Source: Steromphala cineraria (taxonomy: Eukaryota > Mollusca > Gastropoda > Trochida > Trochidae). From it: 64,000 nt of DNA. Position numbers and translations under genes: made by a program. Shown one piece after another: positions 25,201-34,200 of this stretch (the first letter of the stretch is position 1; each line of letters starts with the position of its first letter). The notes below the pieces were generated by a model. That model was not told the DNA's origin. It worked only from the letters and a program-made list of their open reading frames with translations, and did not search any database. The stretch covers positions 2,138,593 to 2,202,592 of the forward strand of contig OU744727.1 in the NCBI GenBank assembly GCA_916613615.1. The letters are read 5' to 3'.

Positions 25201-28200
25201 ATTTTAGCTCCTTTTTAGAGGCATTTTAGAAGTTGGAATGACAAAAATGCTGAGGAATATATGGATGACAACTTCTTTGTTCATAATATGCGACGTTTCC
25301 CTATTGCTTGAGAACGACACAAGAATATGTGTCGAAACGTCGCATACAATGAACATATGTTCCACAGCTTTATTGAAGTTTAGCTCTTAGATGCTTATGC
25401 ACTGTTACGTATATAACGGTGTGATACAGATTTTGATAGCAAAACAAAATTGCAATTTGAATTATTGATATACTATTGACCATGTATTGATAAAACCTAA
25501 TTTGATTTGTTTCATAGAACTGTAAATGTGTTGACTTGTGTACGTACATGCATATCTATAATTTGTCTCAGAACTGATGAATATTTTTTACAGTTCCAAC
25601 TGGATGGTCCCCCCAGACTCGATCATGATATCTCCTTAAATGTTCTGTATGAGAATTGTCATAAACCACAGACAACACTGGAAAAGGGCGATCAAGGTGA
25701 AACACTGTCTTTATCAAATATACTATCTATTATCAATTCATATATGTTCAACAAAGCAAATCCAAGGACAAGGACGGAGGTTTTATAGCTTCTAATGTTT
25801 ACAACAGTTTTTGACCAGAAGCATTATTCCATTTTATAAAATTATGAAAACAACACATCGACACTACAATTGTGTCAGGAAATTTGTCCCATCAACACTG
25901 GCGCTGAGGGAAACGGATCAATCATTACTCAAAATCTAGTTAAGAATAAGATAGACACTCAGGGACAAAAGAAACGATGCCATTTAAAATGTTTGATAAA
26001 GTTATCATTGATATTTGCGGCTGAAATATGGTAATATCACTAGTTAAAGAGCCAACTTACTTTTGTACTTCTAAGCTATATATGAAAGGTTGTATAAAAG
26101 TCTCCGGAGAAGGGCAATCAAGGTCAACTATCAACTATGTTCTTAAATTGACTATCGATTGGTGATGTGACCATACCTTTTTATAGGCCAAATAAAACTA
26201 GATTGATCGATGACCAAAGATCCCCATACACAAGATGTTGACAAAAAAAATAAGTTTGACAATGATTGTTTCGTCGCCGTTTTTTAACAAAGATATATAT
26301 TCTAGTGCAATATGGATTACTGAATAGATTCTGGCATCAAGAAGTTTATTTCAAGTAAAGATAAATGTCCTTGATATTTTTGTCATAACATTTGTCTTTA
26401 ATTATTTGCTGGTTATTAAACTTGTTCTAAAGGAGAAACACGACTAAAGAATTGAATAGCAACGATTGGCAATTAGCTTGTAGTGTATTAGAGTAAATAA
26501 GGGATTTAAAATGATTTCACAGACAAAGAGGGTCTGATGAGAAAGGATCTGCTGATGTTGTCCTTCTATCCTGATCTAAGTTCCTCAACAACTTCCGGTT
26601 CAGCAGAGTTCATCTTCATCATCGACAGATCAGGTGAAAATACCACTTTTTATCAATATGTGTGTTCGTGATAGAACAGACAGATGGAATAACATCGATT
26701 GTCCTTAATTCTGAGAAAATACATATGATTTGTATTTTCGTTTTGAACCACAGTGCATTGTGATATGTCCTGAGTTTCTAGACCATGTTTTTTGTATGTG
26801 CATTCCATATTTATTTCCACTAAAACGAGAGTTGCAAGGGCGACAACTTGCCTGATAAACATAAAAACTGCATACCGCAAATATATTAAAAATAGTTCAC
26901 TCTCGAACAATATGTAATAATAAGAGGTAAGAATGATTCATTTCGACTGCAAACCATAGAATACTAGTATATACTAGTTTTAGTAACTGTTGTGAAGAAA
27001 TTAATATTAAAACGGTAAACAGATCCATTTTCTATGCTTAAATGATTTTACGGTGTTCCCTCTAAAATTACTTGATACTCGAAGACAACTGGTAATCCGC
27101 TTGGAACATGTGATGTTTGACCCTATGAAGGTATACATTTGTCATAAACTTATATTTTGGGGACGAATTGAAGAAATTACATTTTAAAAAGTGTTATTTA
27201 ACCTTCAAGTACTTTTGTTTTCTATTCTACAATTTTTCATACCAACAGTGTAAAACGAACAGTTTGCCTTGTGTGTAGTAAATAAAATGTGAAAATGACA
27301 TTTTATTCGGATAAACGTCACTTTTTAATTGAATTCCAATAATATTCATGTGTTCTGCAGGCAGTATGGATGGAGAGTCCATTCAAAGTGCAAAGGAGGC
27401 GATGCTTTTCTTCCTGAAGAGTTTACCGGTTGACTGTTTCTTCAACATCATAAGCTTTGGCAGCTCATACAAAGCTTTGTTTCCTGGGTACGCATATTTA
27501 CCATATATAAACTTTCAAAAGGGTACTTTTTAACAAAACAGTACAAATCGGTACTGCGATGATGATTCCTAACCACGCATCAGTGAATTGAATTTTGATA
27601 CATCACATATTTGGTAGATCACCGTTTTAATGTTTATAGGAAATAAACGATTTACAAGATGATCATTCAGCATAAATGATACATGTATTAAAATGACATG
27701 ATATGTTTTTCAATTTTCAAAGTAAGAAGGTTCTAAACCACAATGTGACCGAAAGATGACAAACTCGGTCTACAAAGATCTCCAAATAATATCCATAAAA
27801 TCTTCGTCACTGATGTATTCCAACACCAACCAGATGAATGTTATAATGTAACAATGCAACCCCATATGTTCACAAACGTGTCTAAATAATTATTAGCGGG
27901 AGCATGCAATACAAGGAAGGGACACTGAAACAAGCAATGAACCTCCAAGAACATCTGAGAGCAGACATGGGAGGGACGGAGATCCTGAGACCTCTCGAGT
28001 TCGTGTACAGGAAGAAAGCTCAGGCTGGATATCCCAGACAGGTACTGGTGAAAGAAACGTCTACTTTTCGATGTCTTTGCATTATTACGTTTTCACTTTG
28101 CCTTGAAAGGGCATGATGCACAATCCCTTTTTTTCTGTTCAAAACGAAAGGTACATGTAACATTTAAACATGATCAGGTCTAGAATATTATTTCAACTTA

Positions 28201-31200
28201 TGCATCATTAGAAACAATTAAATAAGAATAAACTTCGATATGCGTTGAGAATTTCTTTGATTTTACTTCTGTAATTTCACACTGTAAAATTAGAAGTTTT
28301 ATAACAATAATCCTCTGTTATTTCAATGCTCATGTAATTGAATAAGTGTTTTCATGCATACTGCATTAGTGGACAGTTTTTCAATTTTTATGTTTTTATC
28401 ACTGAATGTGGTGAAATCCTCAACATTTTGAAATGTGATTTTAACTAACAAATTACACTTCTGGCACTATTAAAAGATCTTCCTTCTGACTGACGGGGGT
28501 GTGTCTAATGCTGGAGAAGTGGTTTCCTTGGTGAAAAGAAACTCTTATGACAGCAGGTGAAATGCATTTGTTTTTTATGTGGTATTTACATAATTGATTC
28601 AACGTTTTAAGTAAGTGGCCAACTCAACGGAACATCTGGTTTTAGCTGAGATAAAAGGTGATAGGACATACGTGGCATTGATTGGTGAGATTTTTTTAGG
28701 CATAAGATAATGAATATTATAATTGTTTCTCATAACTTGTACCAGAGACTCAATGTTCTCCATCCAATTTATTGAGTCAGAAAAAAGAAACAACATGTAT
28801 GTTGATCTATGTATTGACAGAACAGCTTTAAATATATACATAACATAACATAACATAACGTAACGTAACGTAACGTAACGTAACGTAACGTAACGTAACG
28901 TAACGTAACGTAACTTAACGTAACGTAACGTAACGTAACGTAACGTAACGTAACGTAACGTAACGTAACGTAACGTAACGTAACGTAACGTAACGTAACG
29001 TAACGTAACGTAACGTAACGTAACGTAACATAACATAACATAACATAACATAACATAACATAACATAACATAACATAACATAACATAACATAACATAACA
29101 ATATTTTCCAATCTTCATTTTCTTTACAGAGTGTTCACAGTTGGTATCGGAGCCGGAGTCTCCACGACCCTCGTCAGGAATGTTGCTAAAGCTGGAGGAG
29201 GAGAAGCTGAATTCGTCACAGATAGTCTCAATCTGCAGCAGAAGGTGATGGAGGGTCAAACATATGCATAGTTCAAACACTAGTATTAGATTGACTATCT
29301 TATATGAAATAATTACCTTAAGCACTGACAGTTTTAATCTGCAGTAGAAGGTAATGCAGGGTCGAAAATAACTCAAATGCTAGTATTAGATCGACTTTCT
29401 TGTATATGATATTAACACCTTAAGACAGTCTCATATGTAGCAAAAGTTGGTGCTGAGTCTAAATACCTCAAGTACTCGAATTGGATCTACTATCTTAATT
29501 TAAATTAACTTGAATTAAAATCAACAACTCTGTTGACCTTTACGGAGATAGAAGATTTAATGTTTTCCTCTATATCGCTTTTATTTGAAGTTTTGATCTT
29601 TTGGTTTAGAATAACAACAAGTATTTAATCCCCAGGTGATGAAACTTCTGAAAGCTGCCTGTCAGCCGGCTGCAACTGATATAGCACTTGACCTTGACCT
29701 TCCTTCCGGACTCACAGTGGATCTGATGCTGCCCAAGGATATGCCGGTCATCTTCAGTGGACGGAGGGCCTCCATATTCGTCTTCTTGAGTGGACAGGTA
29801 AATGATTTCCCTTTAAGTACATCCGGCCTGTAAGGCAAAGGATTTAAATGCTTTGAAAATCAAAATCATTATAACTGTTGACTGTTAACATTTATCTCCT
29901 AACGAAGAAGGGGCTAGACATATCTTATCGTATTGAGAACAAATTCTTTATCAATCAATAATTAATAAAGAATAAGATGATTTGGTGGCTAATACTGTAG
30001 GGCTACTTTCCTAAACAACCACGATACTTTACATTGTAGAAATGAATGTTCTTTTCAGAATTATCAACAACTCTTTCGAGCGGAAAACCTTCAATGTTTT
30101 TTAATTACTTGTTACATTGAGCTTAAAATGTTATAAATTAAATATTATTAAGTACCTTGATACTTGCATCATTTACATAAATAAAAAATGTCAAAGGGTC
30201 ACTTTTATTTCTAAGGCGGCCACATCCGAGGGCAAAGCTCATCTGTCTGGAAAGATTTCCGGGACAAGCTTCAAGCACTCGATGGAGTTTGACTTGCAAA
30301 CAGACGCCCAGGTCAACTCTGGTCAGTTCATCCACAGGATGGCCATGAAGGGCTTGATCAAAGACCTCGAAATGGACGAAATAGGTAGGTACCTATGGTG
30401 TGGTTGATGGATTTTATAACACTTAGTTCAGCATGGAAGTATTTCATACAGTCCGAAGCCATATTCATAAGAACACTATAGCATATGTCACTCAAAGGTT
30501 TTGGTTTACTAGATAGCCTACTGTTATTTGTGTAGGAAATTAAAAACACTAAAGTTGTAAATACGTTTGGATTATAATGAGTATGTTATGCGGTTTCAGA
30601 TTCCAAAGGCGAGAAGAAAAGGGAGATAATCCTAGCGAGCACTGCCAGTAACCTCATCTCCAAGTACACATCATTTGTTGGCGTCGACAAGGAGAGGAAC
30701 GAGAAGATCACGGAAGCTGTCACCTATCATGTTACACCACCGTCTAGGTTCCACGCATATGCACTGTATGTTAGTTTGTTACTTCTCTAGTGTTCAATAG
30801 GGATACAGATGCAAATTTCAAAGGTCAAGGTCGGAACTTTTTTCAAAAATTCCGATGACGTCACAAGCGTTAACATTTTGAACGCATTTAGCAACGGAGA
30901 GAGTCATTACAATATTGATTATACACTGCATAAACATTAATCTAAGAAATAACAACAAAACTGTGTGGGTCTTAAGCCATACGTATGACTTGTCAGTGCT
31001 AAAACAGTAAAACACTGTCATCATGATTTGAATGAAACCGACCGAACAATTTTACTCACAGGTACCAAAGGCAGTAACTGTTCAAGTCTCATGTTCAAAC
31101 ACGTCATTTACCCATCTTCGGTGTTTCTTTAATATTGTTAAGTTTGGATTCGGAAATCCACAGAATATCATCTAGTTTAGCTCTCCGGCCATGTTCGTTC

Positions 31201-34200
31201 AATTGCTGTCTCAACACTGCCATGTTGTAACATAGGCGAAGGGAAGCAACTCTTGCCCCTTGGTGAGATTGACTCGTCCTCTCGAGGTCCTCCTCTCGAT
31301 GACGTCGGATTAAAGAACGTCAGTTCGATCCCGTCAAAGACCATTTAAAATGTTTCTAATTTTTAAAATCATCGTATTTTATAGATTTTTAAATTTCAAA
31401 ACTTTGGAGTCGTGACAAAATAACTCAAACGGCAATAAAAGGCATATATAAGGAGGAATTATATTTTGTCAATTCACCGTCAGAGTCATTGCTCAGTTCA
31501 TTTGCATATATCAATGCGCGAATCTTAAAACAATTTCAACTATTAAAATAGTATTATCAAGCATTTTTTCGAATTAAATTTTTAAATGACATTGTATGAT
31601 GAAGAAGTTATGCTCGTGTGTTTTGCGATCGTAAATATCCTGCATTAGGAATTAACACTATGTATTTAGCTCGCCAAGGCTCGCAAAATTCAATGTTAAT
31701 TCCTAATGCAGGATATTTACGATCCCAAAACACACTCGCATGATAACCTCTATATAACAACTTAAATTGCTACCCCTAACACGCATTTATTTAACAGTGG
31801 TGCGTTGCCAACATTCTGTGGAGCACTGCCGCCGCCACCACCGAGGAAAATTAGAGCACCACCAGCACCACTACAATATCTACGATCATCTTCAGGACCA
31901 CCAGCACCACCACCATCACGGAGTTGTGGTGCACCACCACCGCCACCGCCATCATCATCTCCAGATATTTTTGAAAACTGGGCTGATTTTTGTGCAGAAG
32001 ACGAAGACGACTTTGAAGAAATTTACGACTTGTGTTGCACTCAACGACGTCCATTACCTCCAGCCCGCCCAATAGTACAGTCAAAGGGAAATCAAATGTT
32101 TTCATCTCAGGGTAAGATTGGACCTTTATCTGAATTAGGAATATTCCTAATGTGAATTGAAATTGAAATTGAAAAAAAAATCATAAGATCATGCAAAATA
32201 GCATCTCATCTTTATACATGTGTCGAGGATACAAGTTGATGTTCTCCTTGTAGCGGGAGAGATGGTGATGCTACAAGATATTTTTGAAAATAGCTTGGCT
32301 GATTTTTGTGCAGGAGACGAAGACGACTGCGAAGAAATTTACGACTTGTGTTACACTGTGGACGACGCAACTGCACCGCCGCCTCCACGACGTCCATTAC
32401 CTCCAGCCCGCCCAATAGTACAGTCAAAGGGAAATCAAATGTTTTCATCTCAGGGTAAGATTGGACCTTTATCTGAATAAGGAATATTCCTAATGTTAAT
32501 TGAAATTGAAATTGAAAAATAAATCATAAGATCATGCAAAATAGCATCTCATCTTTATACATGTGTCGAGGATTCAAGTTAATTTTCTTCTTGCATGTCC
32601 CCAGCGGGAGAGATGGTGATGCTACAAGCCTTTGATGGATCCTGGGAGTTGGATGGTCAACTTTCAAAACTCATCAATGTGACAACAGACAATCTGTTAA
32701 AGGCGACCGGAATCAAGGTATTATTTTAGTCCCATTTTAGTGTTTTGAAAGCATAAAGAGATTTTTTTGTAATGAGTATATAGATAATCTCACCTAAGTG
32801 TCTTCTGATTTCAAAAATAAAAACTTAAGCTGATCAAAGTAACACAGTCTTTAAGGAGGTTGGATACAAAATATTGAGGTATTAAGAAATAGCTAAATTT
32901 GGTCTTATTTTGTTTAAAAATATGTCTTGAATCCAATTGTGTCATAAAAATACCATGTCACCACAGTTTTTGTTCGAAAAAGGGCCCATCCGATAGGGCA
33001 CCCAATGATGAAAATACAATAATTTAAAAACTCCTTTTCAAGATAACTTTTGAATATAATTGTTATTTAAATGTTTTTCTATTAAGGCATTGCAGTATGG
33101 AAATAAACAAAGTCAGAAAAAAAGGAACTTGAAAATAATATGAAGTAAATTCATACAAATAACCTTTTTTTTGTATGATTATTTTTGTAAAATATTATTC
33201 TTTTATGAAAAAAAATCGATTTCTCGTATTAAGATTTTTTTGAAAATTATATATTTTATAGTTAATACACACTAGAATAAGATTAAAAAGAAAAAACAAT
33301 ATGTCACCAGGGGATAACAGAGATATTCACATTCAATTTAGCCACATCAATGAAAATTAACATCCAGGGGAGATAACTCTTCATTGTCAACATTACCATT
33401 TTTTAGAAATTTTCATTAGTACTTACAGTTAATTAGTGAAATAAATTTTATCATAAAACAAATACTTATGTTCACAAATATAACATAGTCATTGTTTTTT
33501 ATTAAACTAAATCATTATTTTATTTTTTTATCTCACACTTTCAGTGAAAAATAAACAAAACAGCATAAACTTTGAAATAGCACAATCTGACTGTTGCGGA
33601 TGTGCAGTAACAAAGGTATCCAACCTCCTTAATTCAAAACGAATGTTGATATAATTTATATTAGGAAACACGAGGGTGAGATTTTATTATTGTCCAAAAT
33701 CATTTTTATTACTTTCCGTGAAAAATCTCTGACCTCTGAGCTGCCTTATAACTTCAAAACGGTAATAATGTTTACCGTTATAGCATTGTGAGGTCGCTAT
33801 GTTTATGATGACATACGATGTCATTATTTGAGTATGCAAAACGTTTGTGCCATTGCATGGTATCATTCAAAATATATTGATTGATACACGATTTTTTCTA
33901 TTTTTTTCAATTTTGATGATAAAAAATACAAATAATTACAATTCCTTTAAGTAAGCCATGTAAACACTAAATGGAGTTTTAGTAAGTTTTCCTTGTTGTC
34001 TTTGGTTGGTTGAATGCACTTGATATGTAAATACTATAATTTGTACATCCTAGTTCTCTTTATGTAAGACTGTATGTATCTCACATAGGACAAGAATGTG
34101 CTGGCTACTGTGCTGCTGTGTGCTGTACATTCTAGTTCTCTTTATGTAACACTGTATGTATCTCATACAGGACAACAAGGTGCTGGCTACTTGTGCTGCT

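Noticed and set aside
28599..29376. Long minus-strand frames rich in LRYVT and LCYVM
   Set aside because: They are translations of the TAACG/TAACA pentanucleotide array, whose period of five keeps repeating frames open.
31320..31345. GTTCGATCCCG as a B box of a tRNA or SINE
   Set aside because: It lies inside the 0.95-kb dispersed repeat and no convincing A box or cloverleaf could be found.
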